Source of the DNA: Bog-473 sp963701955
GTDB taxonomy: Bacteria; Actinomycetota; Acidimicrobiia; Acidimicrobiales; RAAP-2
Length of the DNA stretch: 64,000 nucleotides
Direction: 5' to 3'
Assembly (NCBI GenBank): GCA_963701955.1
Contig: OY969694.1
Coordinates: forward strand, 1,798,001 to 1,862,000
Of the stretch, positions 44,534 through 54,336 are shown one piece after another. Within the stretch, counting starts at the first letter, position 1, and each line of letters starts with the position of its first letter. The notes beneath the pieces are model-generated. The model was not told the DNA's origin, did no database searches, and was given only the letters and a program-made list of their open reading frames with translations. A program made the translations under genes and the position numbers.

Positions 44534-44993
44534 ATCGGACCGGAGCGAGGTGCACCAGCAGGTTGTAGGTGATGAGCGCGATGGCCACGTGCATGGCCAT
44601 CAACACACCCACGGCTTGGGCGGATTGGCCGGTGTGCCAGATGTAGACGTCGGGCAGCAAGAGCACCAACGTCACCAGCACGGCCAGTCGGAGGAAGAGC
44701 CTGCGGGGACGGGCGCACACCCGGGTCACGACCGGCCAGGCGGCACATGCGACCACCACGCCCACGACGGTGAGCTTGGCGTAGTCGGCGAACCCGAAGT
44801 GCGAATACCCCTTGGTGGCCGGGAACACCAGGGTCGCCACGGCCACGAGCACGGCATCGGCGGCCAGTGAGAGCACGACCGCCAGGATCGTGGCCAGCCC
44901 CACTCTCGACCACTTCGGTTGCCGGTGGCGGGGAGCGAAGTCGATGGAGGCCCAGTTCACGAGCCGTTCGACGACATCTGGAGAAGTGGTCAT
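44511..44993 (-). CDS. Small four-TM membrane protein
   Basis: This 160-residue protein has four hydrophobic segments: VGLATILAVVLSLAADAVLVAVATLVF, AKLTVVGVVVACAAWPVV, FLRLAVLVTLVLLLPDVYIW and AVGVLMAMHVAIALITYNLLV. Its layout resembles DUF6069-like actinobacterial membrane proteins, with His in the last helix (MHVAIALITYNLLVH). Function unknown. ATG 44993; the C-terminus overlaps the aldo/keto reductase on the other strand. Confidence 0.75.
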   Translation of the reverse strand: MTTSPDVVERLVNWASIDFAPRHRQPKWSRVGLATILAVVLSLAADAVLVAVATLVFPATKGYSHFGFADYAKLTVVGVVVACAAWPVVTRVCARPRRLFLRLAVLVTLVLLLPDVYIWHTGQSAQAVGVLMAMHVAIALITYNLLVHLAPVRSMSRQSR

Positions 44994-45072
44994 CCGACCA
45001 CGCTACGGAACCGGGGACGCCGGCGGGTCATCCGTGAGGTGGAAATCCCCGACGGCCCCTCCTCCCTGGGGC

Positions 45073-47049
45073 TCAGTGGGCCATCACTGCCGCCTCCACG
45101 ATCTGGATGTCGGGTGGCTGGATCGCCAACGGACCCCCGGCCACCGGGACCTGCCAGACCATGGAGACATACGGCGACGGTGAGAGCACGGACCCGGCGG
45201 CGCAGGGTGGGTACCCCGTGATCACGAACGCCGGGGTGGCGGACGATGCGGTGGCGGGCCCGCACACCTGGGTCCGTCGGTGCCACTGCACCAACGCTCC
45301 GTAGGGCATGGGCACGCGCGTCGACGAGGAGCCGAGCACGTACATGGCGGCCACGAGCACCTGCTTGTGGGACGGGAGCGTGGCGTACACCAGGCCGTCC
45401 ACGTGCCGGGGGTCGAGCGCCCGGCCGGCCGCTGCGTTCGCCGCCATCACCGTCGGGTTGACGTAGATGACGACCGGGTACAGGGTGGGCGAGACCGGTA
45501 CATAGCCGGCACGTTCGGCCTCCGCCGGCGTGGCGTACGCCGCGACGGCCGCGCTGGTCTCCTGCACGTAGCGCGCCGCGCCGATCTCCTGGGCCGCGGT
45601 GAGCCTCGGTGCGCAACCACTCTCGGCCATGTGGACGTCGGTCGGGCCGTTGTGACCGTTGTCGAGCAGCAGCTTGGCCTCCGCCTGGGGCAGCGGTGGA
45701 CCCGTGTAGTGCCAATTGGGCGTGGTGGTGTTGAAGCCGGCCGCCGCACTGGCGTCCGCGCCGTTCATGTCCATGCCGTTGGTTCCACTCATGATCATGT
45801 AGGGCGTGTTGGCCAGGTCGAGCCCGGCCATCTGCAGGCCCGACTGGTGCGGGTGACAGGTCGACGCCGTGGCCGACTCGGTGGCCGAGTCCGAGGCAGT
45901 GCTCCCCTGGCCCATCACCATCCCGGCCATGGCACTGCCGGTGGACTCGGAGGGCGCGGGCGGGTAGCTGGCGCTCAGGGCCAGCGCCGCGCCCAGCGCC
46001 ACCAAGCCGATGAAGGCCGCCGCGGGTGCCCGCCGCAGGACCTCACCGGCGGGCGAGCGCCGTCCTGCGGGTGCCGTCACGGTGGGCACCATGGCCGCGG
46101 CCAGCACGACGACCAACGGACCCGTGTTGGGATCCGTGCCCGATCCGCTGAACACGTTGCCGACCAACCCTTGCCCGGCGACCCACATCAGGGCGCCGAC
46201 CAGTGCACCCGCGGCCAGGAACCAGCCGGGGCGGCGGACCAACAGAGGCCCCAGACCGATGACGACCGCCACGCCGGCCAGGATCCACGCCGTCTGCGTG
46301 CCCGTTGTGGAGAAGAGGTTGCCCAAGCTGGTGAGGAAATGGGCGTACCAAGCCGGCTGGCCGTCGGCCATTCCGACGATGGCGCTCTGTACCGACGTCG
46401 TGGTGCGGTTGTCGGGGAGCAAGAAGAGCACGGCGGCCAGGAACCAGTAGCCGGTCCACACCGCCAGGGGCGTCACCGAGCGACCGATCCCCTGCGCCGC
46501 AGCGGAGGAGGCCACCCCGACGGGCCGATCGCTCCAGTCCGTGTTCCGGCGCGCCGGGCGAGGCCAGGCCATGAGGCCGAGTAGGCCGTAGAGGAGGACT
46601 GCACCCGGTGCGCCGGTGAGCGCGGTGGCCGAACCGGTGAGGAGCATTCCCATGCCCTCCCCGATGACCCAGACTCCGAGAACCCAGGCGAAGGACACGG
46701 CGAGCGCGGGTCGAACCGTGCGCCGGAAGAGGAGCCCTATCCCGATGAACAGCTGGATCAACGCGAAGAAGGTGTTCCACACGGCGATGTCGGGCGCCAG
46801 GAAGTTCCCGATGTGCGTGATGAAGTCACCGATGACGAATGGCTGTCCGGCGGCGTTGGGCAGGACGAAGGTGTTGACGAAGCTGCGGCCGAACATCGGC
46901 GGTTGGAACTGCAGCGCGGCGTCGAGGATCCACAACACCCCGAGTGCGACCTGAAGAACCCGCTGGGAGCGGACTGCAACGGGAATCCGGCTCGGGGTCT
47001 CTTCGCCTCGCACCAACTCGTGTCCCTTCAGCGCGGCCGGCTTGGCCAC
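45073..47049 (-). CDS. Large DoxX-like membrane protein with Met/His-rich C-terminal domain
   Basis: This 658-residue protein has about eight to ten membrane segments over residues 30-380 (ALGVLWILDAALQFQPPMFG at the start, DoxX-like), then a likely extracytoplasmic region of about 270 residues. Its tail is rich in Met, His, Asp and Asn: AGMVMGQGSTA, STCHPHQSGLQMAGL, GMDMNGADAS and VHMAESGCAP. Such composition is common in copper or other metal handling, but this is inference. GTG 47049 is the start. It precedes, on the same strand, the small DUF6069-like gene, 79 bases away. Confidence 0.75.
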   Translation of the reverse strand: MAKPAALKGHELVRGEETPSRIPVAVRSQRVLQVALGVLWILDAALQFQPPMFGRSFVNTFVLPNAAGQPFVIGDFITHIGNFLAPDIAVWNTFFALIQLFIGIGLLFRRTVRPALAVSFAWVLGVWVIGEGMGMLLTGSATALTGAPGAVLLYGLLGLMAWPRPARRNTDWSDRPVGVASSAAAQGIGRSVTPLAVWTGYWFLAAVLFLLPDNRTTTSVQSAIVGMADGQPAWYAHFLTSLGNLFSTTGTQTAWILAGVAVVIGLGPLLVRRPGWFLAAGALVGALMWVAGQGLVGNVFSGSGTDPNTGPLVVVLAAAMVPTVTAPAGRRSPAGEVLRRAPAAAFIGLVALGAALALSASYPPAPSESTGSAMAGMVMGQGSTASDSATESATASTCHPHQSGLQMAGLDLANTPYMIMSGTNGMDMNGADASAAAGFNTTTPNWHYTGPPLPQAEAKLLLDNGHNGPTDVHMAESGCAPRLTAAQEIGAARYVQETSAAVAAYATPAEAERAGYVPVSPTLYPVVIYVNPTVMAANAAAGRALDPRHVDGLVYATLPSHKQVLVAAMYVLGSSSTRVPMPYGALVQWHRRTQVCGPATASSATPAFVITGYPPCAAGSVLSPSPYVSMVWQVPVAGGPLAIQPPDIQIVEAAVMAH

Positions 47050-47129
47050 GTCCCGCCATCAGCTCGCGCCTTGCGTCGGCCTCGTCGGGGACCAACGCTA
47101 CGACGTCGGAGCAGGCGATTGGGTGCGGC

Positions 47130-48548
47130 CTACGCCTCGGCCACCGCGGCGACGAGTTTGGCCAGCGTGTCCTTGGCGTCGCCGAAGAGCATGGTCGTCT
47201 TGGGGTCGTAGAGCAGCTCGTTGTCGATGCCGGCGAACCCTGGTCGCATGGACCGCTTCAGAAATACGATGTTGTGCGCCTCGTCGGCGTTGATGATCGG
47301 CATTCCGTAGATCGGGCTTCCGGGGGTCGACTTGGCCGCCGGGTTCACCGTGTCGTTGGCCCCCACCACGAGGGCCACGTCCGCCGTCGGCATCTCCGGG
47401 TTGGCCTCGTCCATCTCCTTGAGCTCGTCGTAGGGGACATTGGCCTCGGCCAGGAGCACATTCATGTGACCCGGCATCCGGCCCGCCACCGGATGGATGG
47501 CGAAGAAGGTCTCGACTCCCCGGGCCTTGAGGGCGTCGGCCAATTCGCGCACGGTGTGCTGCGCCTGGGCCACGGCCAGGCCGTAGCCGGGGATGATCAC
47601 GACCTTGCGGGCGTAGGCCAGCAGCACGCCGACGTCCTCAGGCGTCCCGGCACGCACCGTGCGCGAAGCGTCTCCCTCCTCGCCCCCGGTGGCCGTGATC
47701 ACGGCGCCGAACGCGCTGAACAAGATGTTGGGCAGCGAGCGCCCCATGGCGGCGCTCATGAGCCGGGTCAAGATGATGCCCGAGGCGCCGACCAGCGTCC
47801 CGGCAACGATGAGCAGCGCATTGTCGAGCACGAAACCCGAGGCGGCGACGGCCAGTCCGGTGAAGGAGTTCAGCAGAGAGATCAGCACCGGCACGTCGGC
47901 GCCACCGATGGGCAGGACGAAGATCACGCCGAGCCCGAGGGACAGGACCAGCACCACCCAGACGTAGGCGATGTCGCCGGTCACGAGGGCGAGCACGAGG
48001 GTCGCGGCGATGGCCACTCCGACCAGCGCGTTGATGACCTGCTGACCGGGATATGTGATGGGCCGTCCGGTGATCAGCTCCTGAAGCTTGACGAAGGCGA
48101 TGGCGCTGCCCGAGAAGGACACCGACCCGATCAGCACGCCGAGGAGGACTTCTGCGGTGACGTAGACCGCCGGCTGGAGCCCGAGGCGGTGCAGGTGCAG
48201 GAGCTCGACGATGGCGATCAGGGCAGCGGCGCCACCGCCGACGCCGTTGAAGATGGCCACCAATTGGGGCATCGCCGTCATCTTCACGTAGCGGGCCACC
48301 GGAACGGCGATGGCGGCTCCCAACACCATGGCCACAATGGCCAACACGAGGTTCTTCCCCGAGTGGCGCAGGGTGGGCAACGTGAACGTCATGCCCACGG
48401 CCAACGCCGCTGCGGCCGCGCCGACCAGGTTGCCCTGGCGGGCGTGCCGCGGCGAGCTGAGCCCTTTGAGGGCGACGATGAAGCCGGCGATGGCAACGAG
48501 GTAGGCCAGGTCGCGCGCGGTCGCCAGCGTGAAGGAGACAGCGAACAT
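47130..48548 (-). CDS. pntB: NAD(P) transhydrogenase subunit beta
   Basis: This 472-residue protein has about nine membrane helices in its first 280 residues and a C-terminal NADP-binding domain (VVIIPGYGLAVAQAQHTVRELADAL, then VGANDTVNPAAKSTPGSPIYGMPI). It forms, with the two alpha subunits, the proton-driven transhydrogenase that moves hydride between NADH and NADP. ATG 48548 overlaps the stop of pntAB by one base (TGATG), so the three genes are an operon. Confidence 0.95.
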   Translation of the reverse strand: MFAVSFTLATARDLAYLVAIAGFIVALKGLSSPRHARQGNLVGAAAAALAVGMTFTLPTLRHSGKNLVLAIVAMVLGAAIAVPVARYVKMTAMPQLVAIFNGVGGGAAALIAIVELLHLHRLGLQPAVYVTAEVLLGVLIGSVSFSGSAIAFVKLQELITGRPITYPGQQVINALVGVAIAATLVLALVTGDIAYVWVVLVLSLGLGVIFVLPIGGADVPVLISLLNSFTGLAVAASGFVLDNALLIVAGTLVGASGIILTRLMSAAMGRSLPNILFSAFGAVITATGGEEGDASRTVRAGTPEDVGVLLAYARKVVIIPGYGLAVAQAQHTVRELADALKARGVETFFAIHPVAGRMPGHMNVLLAEANVPYDELKEMDEANPEMPTADVALVVGANDTVNPAAKSTPGSPIYGMPIINADEAHNIVFLKRSMRPGFAGIDNELLYDPKTTMLFGDAKDTLAKLVAAVAEA

Positions 48549-48961
48549 CAGGCCGCGCCGGTGGAAGGCTCGGTGGGCCCGACGTCCTCGGCCGCAGTGG
48601 CCGGCCCGGCCCGGTCCGGTGCTCTCGGACGCTCACCCGGCTTGGCCTTGAACATCTCGAGCATGCGGTCCGTGACGACAAACCCGCCAACGACGTTCAA
48701 GGTGGCCAGGAACACGGCCAGGAACCCGAGGACCAGCTGAGCCGTGCCACTCGCCTCACCCATCACCGTCAGCGCGCCGACGAGCACGATGCCGTGAATG
48801 GCGTTCGACCCCGACATCAGCGGGGTGTGCAAGATGCTCGGCACCTTCGAGACAACCTCTATCCCCACGAACGCGGCCAGCACGAAGATGGTGAGGTAGG
48901 CGACGATTCCGGTGGTCGACCCTCCCGCCTGGGTCACCGTCGAGTGGACAACGTTCACCAT
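48548..48961 (-). CDS. pntAB: NAD(P) transhydrogenase subunit alpha part 2
   Basis: This 137-residue protein has three to four membrane helices (LTIFVLAAFVGIEVVSKVP, ILHTPLMSGSNAIHGIVLVGAL, LVLGFLAVFLATLNVVGGFVVTDRML) and the conserved HTPLMSGSNAIHGIV of the PntA membrane half. ATG 48961 overlaps the pntAA stop (TGATG). A GTG at 48964 is an alternative. It completes the split alpha subunit. Confidence 0.93.
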   Translation of the reverse strand: MVNVVHSTVTQAGGSTTGIVAYLTIFVLAAFVGIEVVSKVPSILHTPLMSGSNAIHGIVLVGALTVMGEASGTAQLVLGFLAVFLATLNVVGGFVVTDRMLEMFKAKPGERPRAPDRAGPATAAEDVGPTEPSTGAA

Positions 48962-50102
48962 CACGACGGATTCCCCGCTGCCCGCCCGAGCAAGGCGACG
49001 GCTGCCGGCGCCACGGGCGTGCCCTCACGCAGGACGCACATGCCCGAGACGATCTCGTCGTCCCAGTCCGGTGTCAACGTGCCCTCCGGACCGATGAGCC
49101 CCAGGACGTTGGCGACGTTGCCGCGAAGAGGAAGCTGGCGTGCGTGGGCATACTCGCCGGCGGATTGGCCAGGCCGACGATACGCACGCCGTTGTGCTCC
49201 ACGATCTGACCCGCCTCGGTGAGCTCGCAGTTGCCACCCTGGTCCGCCGCCATGTCGACGACGACGGCGCCGTCTGCCATCCCCTCGACCATGGAGCCCG
49301 TCAGGAGCACCGGCGCCCGGCGGCCGGGAACGGCTGCTGTGGTGATGACGACGTCGGAGCGGCCCACCTCCTCGGCCAATGCGGTGCGCTGACGGTCGAG
49401 CTCCTCGGGAGTCAGCTCGCGTGCGTAGCCGCCCACCCCCTCGGCCGAGACGCCGGTGTCGAGGAACGTGGCGCCGAGGCTCTCTGCTTCTTCCTTCGCC
49501 GCCGCCCGCACGTCGTAGGCTTTGACCATCGCCCCCAGTCGGCGTGCGGTGGCGATCGACTGCAGACCCGCCACGCCAACCCCCATGACGAGCACCTTGG
49601 CCGGAGGAACCGTCCCCGCCGCCGTCATGAACATGGGGAAGAACTTCGGAAGATGCTCGGCGGCCGCGAGCCCGGCGCGGTACCCCGACACCGTGGCCTG
49701 GGAGCTCAAGGCATCCATGCCCTGAGCCCGGCTTATCCGGGGCAACAGGTCGAAGCTGAAGACGGTCGCGCCCTTCGTGGCGAGGATCCGGGTCGCCTCC
49801 TCGGACTGGGCCACGCCGAAGAAGCTGAGCAGGGTGATGCCATCGGGCATCGCCGCCGCCTCAGCGGAACTCGGCACGTTGACCCTCACCACGAGCCCGG
49901 CGCCCGACAGGGTCCCTGGGGCGTCGGGTGGGACGCTCGCTCCTGCCTCGGCGAAGGCGTCGTCGCTGAAGAAGGCGGCACGGCCCGCGCCCGACTGGAC
50001 ACCGACCTCCCAGCCGGCGAGAACGAGCTTCTTCACCACGTCGGGCACCAGCGCCACGCGGTGCTCCCCCGGCCGGGTTTCCGTGCCAACCGCCAGTTTC
50101 AC
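48961..50102 (-). CDS. pntAA: NAD(P) transhydrogenase subunit alpha part 1, frameshifted near 3-prime end
   Basis: This is a PntA soluble domain with LAVGTETRPGEHRVALVPDVV, ISRAQGMDALSSQATVSGYRA, AKVLVMGVGVAGLQSIATARRLGA (NAD loop) and VVDMAADQGGNCEL. After THASFLF the frame breaks; the missing end resumes one frame over as RGNVANVLGLIGPEGTLTPDWDDEIVSGM and stops at 48961-48963. A base lost at 49125/49126 (TTC CGC expected) explains this. It is the first gene of pntAA-AB-B; ATG 50102. Confidence 0.88.
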
Positions 50103-50197
50103 GGTGGCTCTGTCTAGCAGCTCGCTCCGCTCCGCCCAGCCTTCGCTCGGGTGAGCGCGGTCGGGCCTGCCGATTTCTCAGCAGATCGGATCGGGCC

Positions 50198-50587
50198 CTA
50201 CTCCTCGCCGGCAGCCTCCTCCTGCGAAACTCGCCGCAGGAGGTTCGACACACGCTGATGCGTCACTCCGAAGAGCTGGGCGATGCCCGGAATACTCTGT
50301 CCCTCGGCTCGGAGGGCGACGACCAGCGACCTGCGGAGGTACCCGCTCGCCTCCGACTGCCGCCGCAGGATCGTGCTCACCAATTGCACGGTGCCCGGCT
50401 CGTCCTCGTCACCCAAGATGGCCTTCCACTCGAGGCCGCTCAGTCGGGCGGCACGGACCTTGGCGATCCGCTCGGCGAGGAGCCGCTCGCCCTCGGCATT
50501 GACACGCAGGACCGAGTCAAGCTCGTCGAGCGCTTTCAGCACCTCGTCGTGACCGGCCCCTCGGGCTTCATCTGTGTGGTCCGGCAT
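50198..50587 (-). CDS. Small protein with C-terminal HTH
   Basis: This 129-residue protein is charged and helical: LKALDELDSVLRVNAEGERLLAERIAKVRAARLSG, then a C-terminal HTH (LVVALRAEGQSIPGIAQLFGVTHQRVSNLLRR), which resembles sigma-70 region 4 or a resolvase-type HTH. It is probably a DNA-binding regulator. ATG 50587 has GGAGG 12 bases upstream, a long spacing. It is divergent from the ada-alkA gene, with a palindrome in the gap. Confidence 0.7.
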   Translation of the reverse strand: MPDHTDEARGAGHDEVLKALDELDSVLRVNAEGERLLAERIAKVRAARLSGLEWKAILGDEDEPGTVQLVSTILRRQSEASGYLRRSLVVALRAEGQSIPGIAQLFGVTHQRVSNLLRRVSQEEAAGEE

Positions 50588-50967
50588 TGAGATCTCTGCT
50601 CCCTCCAACTGCCTCTCATCTCGGAGCGGCCCAGTGGTATGGGTGGCCAACTGCAGTGGATTGCTCCGTCGTGCCGCGCCGACTCCGAATCGAACGAGTT
50701 ACCCCGACCCAGCCTAAGCATGTCGCGCACCCGCGTGACGTCAGTACGTCACGTGTGACCGCGCAACGGCCGTGCATGCTGGCAGTCTCGAACGGGCAGT
50801 GGCGCCATAGGTGTTGCGGTCCTGCGCACGCTGATCTCCGCCGTCACGGGACGACAACATGATGAGTAACCGTCTCAGCGGAGCAATACCGCCTCCGGCC
50901 TGCTGGCCCGGCGCCGACGAGACGGTCCGCTCCGAGGAGCAACGCCTCATGCGGCAACGCCACCGTC
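50588..50967. other. Divergent intergenic region before ada-alkA
   Basis: About 380 bases separate the HTH gene and ada-alkA. Apart from the palindrome at 50734-50753 there is no recognisable gene or remnant. Promoters for both divergent genes must lie here. Confidence 0.45.
50734..50753. promoter_or_regulatory. Perfect 8-bp-arm palindrome, operator candidate
   Basis: CGTGACGT and ACGTCACG flank a CAGT spacer, giving a 20-bp palindrome that contains two TGACGT-type half-sites. It lies between the divergent HTH gene and ada-alkA, about 215 bases before the latter. It may be the site of the HTH protein or of Ada itself; that is inference. Confidence 0.45.
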
Positions 50968-52584
50968 ATGTCCGATTCCCGCCAGACATTGAGACGTCCT
51001 CGTGCCAACCTGGCATCCGTGCTGGAAGATCCCGAACGTTGCTACGAGGCGGCGCGGAGCAAGGACCCCCGCTTCGACGGATGGTTCTACTGCGCTGTCA
51101 CGTCGACGGGGATCTACTGCCGTCCGAGCTGCCCGGCGCGCACACCACGACGGGAGCACGTGAGGTTCTATCCAACTGCGGCCGCGGCGCAGCAGGCCGG
51201 GTTCCGAGCGTGCTTCCGCTGCCGTCCCGACGCCACGCCGGGGTCACCCGAATGGGACCTGAGAGCCGACGTGGTGGCTCGGGCCATGCGCCTCATCCAT
51301 GACGGCGTGGTCGATCGCGAGGGTGTCGAGGGACTGGCGCGACGCCTGGCCTACAGCACGCGCCAACTGCACCGGCTCATGGTCGCGGAGGTCGGCACCG
51401 GCCCGCTCGCCCTCGCTCGGGCTCAGCGCAGTCAGACGGCCCGCGTCCTGTTGGAGAGAACGGACCTCCCGGTCGCCGATGTGGCGTTCGCCGCGGGATT
51501 CTCGAGCGTCCGGCAGTGCAACGACACGCTCCGCCAGATCTTCTCCGACACTCCACGCGGTCTTCGCTCCCGCGTGGCGCGGCAGGGTCCGACCGACGCG
51601 ATCCGAATCCAGCCGGCCGGCACAGGGGAAGCGGTCCAGTCGATCCGGCTCCGGCTGCCGTGCCGCCTCCCCTTCACGCCGTCAACCCTCCTCTCCTTCC
51701 TCGGCCAACGGGCGCTCACGGGGATCGAAGCCTTCGACGGCCGGCACTACCGGCGCAGCCTCCGCCTGCCCCTTGGTCGCGGGGTCGTGTCGCTGCACGC
51801 GCCTTCGAGCACCGGTGGCCGCGACCAGGACTGCGTCGTGGCCGATCTTCAGCTCTCGGACCTGCGCGATCTCACCTCGGCGGTGGAGCGGTGCCGCCGC
51901 CTGCTCGACCTCGACGCCGACCCGGTCGCGGTGGTCGAGGCACTGGGCGACGACCCCTTCCTCGGACCGCTGGTCCGCGACGACCCGGGCCGGAGGGTCG
52001 CGGGCACGGTAGACGGCTTCGAACTCGCCGTGCGCGCGGTGGTCGGCCAACAGGTCTCCGTGGCGGGCGGGCGGACCGTCGCCGGCAAACTCGTCCTGGC
52101 CGTCGGGGAGCGCGTGTGGCCGGGCACTGGTGGTGAGGGCCCCGACGGGCTTCCGAGCGATTCGGCGGTCACCCATCTCTTCCCCACACCGGCGGCGCTG
52201 GTCGAGCTGGCCGAACGCGAGCCGGGTGCGTTCGCCATGCCCGCGGGACGCCGGCATGCCCTCGTCGCCCTGGCGCGTGCGGTCGACGGAGGCGAGGTCG
52301 TCATCGACTCCGGCGCCGATCCGCGCCAGCTCCGGAACGACTTGGTGAGCCTTCGTGGGATCGGACCGTGGACCGCCGAGTACGTCGCCATGCGCACGCT
52401 ACGCGATCCTGACGCATTCATGCCGTCCGATCTCGGGGTCCGGCGGTCGGCGGCCGCCCTCGGCCTGTCCGACGACCCCGCCCGACTCGCCGAGCACAGC
52501 CGGGCCTGGCGTCCGTGGCGGAGCTACGCAATGGCACACCTGTGGTCCCTCCCCTCCCCACCGACGAAAGGACGCGCCGCATGA
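50968..52584 (+). CDS. alkA: Ada methyltransferase-HTH fused to AlkA 3-methyladenine glycosylase
   Basis: This 538-residue protein has the AdaA zinc domain (Cys51, Cys55, Cys82, Cys85; IYCRPSCPARTPR with acceptor Cys51), an AraC HTH (LARRLAYSTRQLHRLM and VADVAFAAGFSSVRQCN), then an AlkA glycosylase from about 215 with the HhH LVSLRGIGPWTAEYVAMR and catalytic Asp in PSDLGVRRS. It senses methyl-phosphotriesters and removes alkylated bases. ogt follows, overlapping by four bases. ATG 50968 has a weak site. Confidence 0.95.
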   Translation: MSDSRQTLRRPRANLASVLEDPERCYEAARSKDPRFDGWFYCAVTSTGIYCRPSCPARTPRREHVRFYPTAAAAQQAGFRACFRCRPDATPGSPEWDLRADVVARAMRLIHDGVVDREGVEGLARRLAYSTRQLHRLMVAEVGTGPLALARAQRSQTARVLLERTDLPVADVAFAAGFSSVRQCNDTLRQIFSDTPRGLRSRVARQGPTDAIRIQPAGTGEAVQSIRLRLPCRLPFTPSTLLSFLGQRALTGIEAFDGRHYRRSLRLPLGRGVVSLHAPSSTGGRDQDCVVADLQLSDLRDLTSAVERCRRLLDLDADPVAVVEALGDDPFLGPLVRDDPGRRVAGTVDGFELAVRAVVGQQVSVAGGRTVAGKLVLAVGERVWPGTGGEGPDGLPSDSAVTHLFPTPAALVELAEREPGAFAMPAGRRHALVALARAVDGGEVVIDSGADPRQLRNDLVSLRGIGPWTAEYVAMRTLRDPDAFMPSDLGVRRSAAALGLSDDPARLAEHSRAWRPWRSYAMAHLWSLPSPPTKGRAA

Positions 52585-53066
52585 CCACCACCTCGGCAGC
52601 GATCGTCACCTTTTCCCTCCGGACGCCGATCGGCCACGTCGTTCTCGAGAGCGCTCATGGGGCGCTGGTCGGCGTCCGGCTCCCCGCCGAGCCCCGGCGG
52701 CCGCGCCACGACGTGGACGACGTCCCACCCGTCTTGGAGTCGGCGGCGACCCAGCTGCTCGAGTACTTCGCCGGCGAGCGCACCCGATTCGACCTTGCGA
52801 CCGAGCCCGACGGCACCGAGTTCCAACTCCGGGTCTGGGCCGAGCTCGGACGCATCCCCTACGGCCAGACCGTCACCTACGGCGAACTCGCCCGACGCGT
52901 GGGCCGGCCGGGTGGGGCGCGCGCAGTGGGCCAGGCCAATGGTCGCAATCCACTCCCCATCGTCGTGCCCTGCCATCGCGTCGTGGCGCGCGACGGCCTC
53001 GGGGGCTACAGCGGCGGCATCGACGTCAAGCGTGCGCTCCTGGCACAGGAGGGCGTGGCGACCTGA
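52581..53066 (+). CDS. ogt: Methylated-DNA--protein-cysteine methyltransferase
   Basis: This 161-residue protein has the acceptor motif PIVVPCHRVVARDG with Cys131, preceded by the HTH-like VWAELGRIPYGQTVTYGELARRVGRPGGARAVGQANGRNP. It repairs O6-alkylguanine directly. ATG 52581 overlaps the ada-alkA stop (ATGA), so it is translationally coupled and should be induced with it. Confidence 0.95.
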   Translation: MTTTSAAIVTFSLRTPIGHVVLESAHGALVGVRLPAEPRRPRHDVDDVPPVLESAATQLLEYFAGERTRFDLATEPDGTEFQLRVWAELGRIPYGQTVTYGELARRVGRPGGARAVGQANGRNPLPIVVPCHRVVARDGLGGYSGGIDVKRALLAQEGVAT

Positions 53067-53098
53067 GCCGTAGGGCCTGGGTCGTCACACCTGAGCCG

Positions 53099-54292
53099 TC
53101 ACGAGAGGCGCATGAGGTCGAACTGGCCAGTGCCCGTGTCGGACATCACCACCGCGGGCGCCGGCCCGAGGAGGTCGACCGCTGCTCCGACACCCACCGC
53201 GTCGCTCAGCGCTCCCGCGGTACTGATACGGAAGACGCATGACGAGGGAGCCGGTGGCGATGCCGAGGGGCATCCCGCATCGGTGCCGGCGGCCTCGAGC
53301 ACCAACGGCCCGGTCGAGGAATCAGACACCGAGCTGGTCACCGTGCCGTGGTAGGCGCCCAGAGGACGGAGTGTCGAGGTGTCGTACGTGGTGAATTGCG
53401 CGTCGAGACCTTGGCCGGCGGGCTCGCTGACCCACAGCGCACCGCCCGCGACGTTGTCGATGTACTGCACGCCGCCGCCGAGCCCGTTCGGCGTGTGGGC
53501 AAGCACAGGTCCGCTGTCGGTGGTGCCATCGGCATGCCGGACCGCCAACACGTGGTCGGTCCTTTCGTAGTAGACGGCCCCGTTCGGCCCGACGACGGCA
53601 CCCAGACCTCGGAGCACCAGGCGCGGTGGCGCGGAGGACGACGGATCGATGCGGTACACGTCCACGGTGTTGCCGCGGTCGACCGAGAGGTACACCGCGC
53701 CCGCCGCGGCCGTCATGGAGACGAGGTCGTCGTTGGAGCTGTCCGCGGTGTTCAGTGGCGGCATCGTCCACTGCCCGTTCTGGTTCCCGCTACTCCGAGT
53801 GAAGGCGTACACCTCGGCGTACGTGGCCACGTACAGATCGGTGCCGTCGGCCGCCATGGCAGCGATACCCGTCGCCACGTGCTCCGCCACGGCGGCGGGA
53901 CCGTTGCCGTCGACGACCCAGGCCACAGAGGGCGCCGGGCTGGTGGGAGCCTGGGGTGCGGCGAACACCGCGCCGTCAGGACTCTCGGCGGCCGTCACTC
54001 GGTCCGCCGAGAACGGAAGCGCGATCGGAGCGCCCGCCTGCAGCGGGCCCGTGGCGGCGACGGGCGGGAGGGTGGACGCGGTGGGAGCCGGGGTCGCCGT
54101 CGTCGTCGGGCCGCCCGCCGGAGGGGCAGCCCCGGGGCCCGCCGGCCCCGAACCGCACGAGGCCAGCACCACGGCCGTGGTGACCAGCGCACCGACGGCC
54201 GCCGCCCGTGCGCCCGCACCGTGGGCACGAATTCTCGGAGTGGGCGCCGGCGCCGCAGGGGCCTGGACGCGCCGACGACGTCTCCCGCGCAT
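53099..54292 (-). CDS. Secreted lipoprotein, beta-propeller-like
   Basis: This is an approximately 397-residue protein with an N-terminal basic region, a hydrophobic stretch and a lipobox VVLASCGSG (Cys anchored), then a Pro/Thr/Ala-rich linker and a domain of repeating strands (VTAAESPDGAVFAAP, TDLYVATYAEVYAF, LGAVVGPNGAVYYER) that looks like a beta-propeller. Function unknown, probably cell-surface. ATG 54292. It is convergent with ogt. Confidence 0.75.
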   Translation of the reverse strand: MRGRRRRRVQAPAAPAPTPRIRAHGAGARAAAVGALVTTAVVLASCGSGPAGPGAAPPAGGPTTTATPAPTASTLPPVAATGPLQAGAPIALPFSADRVTAAESPDGAVFAAPQAPTSPAPSVAWVVDGNGPAAVAEHVATGIAAMAADGTDLYVATYAEVYAFTRSSGNQNGQWTMPPLNTADSSNDDLVSMTAAAGAVYLSVDRGNTVDVYRIDPSSSAPPRLVLRGLGAVVGPNGAVYYERTDHVLAVRHADGTTDSGPVLAHTPNGLGGGVQYIDNVAGGALWVSEPAGQGLDAQFTTYDTSTLRPLGAYHGTVTSSVSDSSTGPLVLEAAGTDAGCPSASPPAPSSCVFRISTAGALSDAVGVGAAVDLLGPAPAVVMSDTGTGQFDLMRLS

Positions 54293-54336
54293 CGCGGCCC
54301 AGTATGGCGCGCCGCCGGGGGCGATACGGTTCGGCC

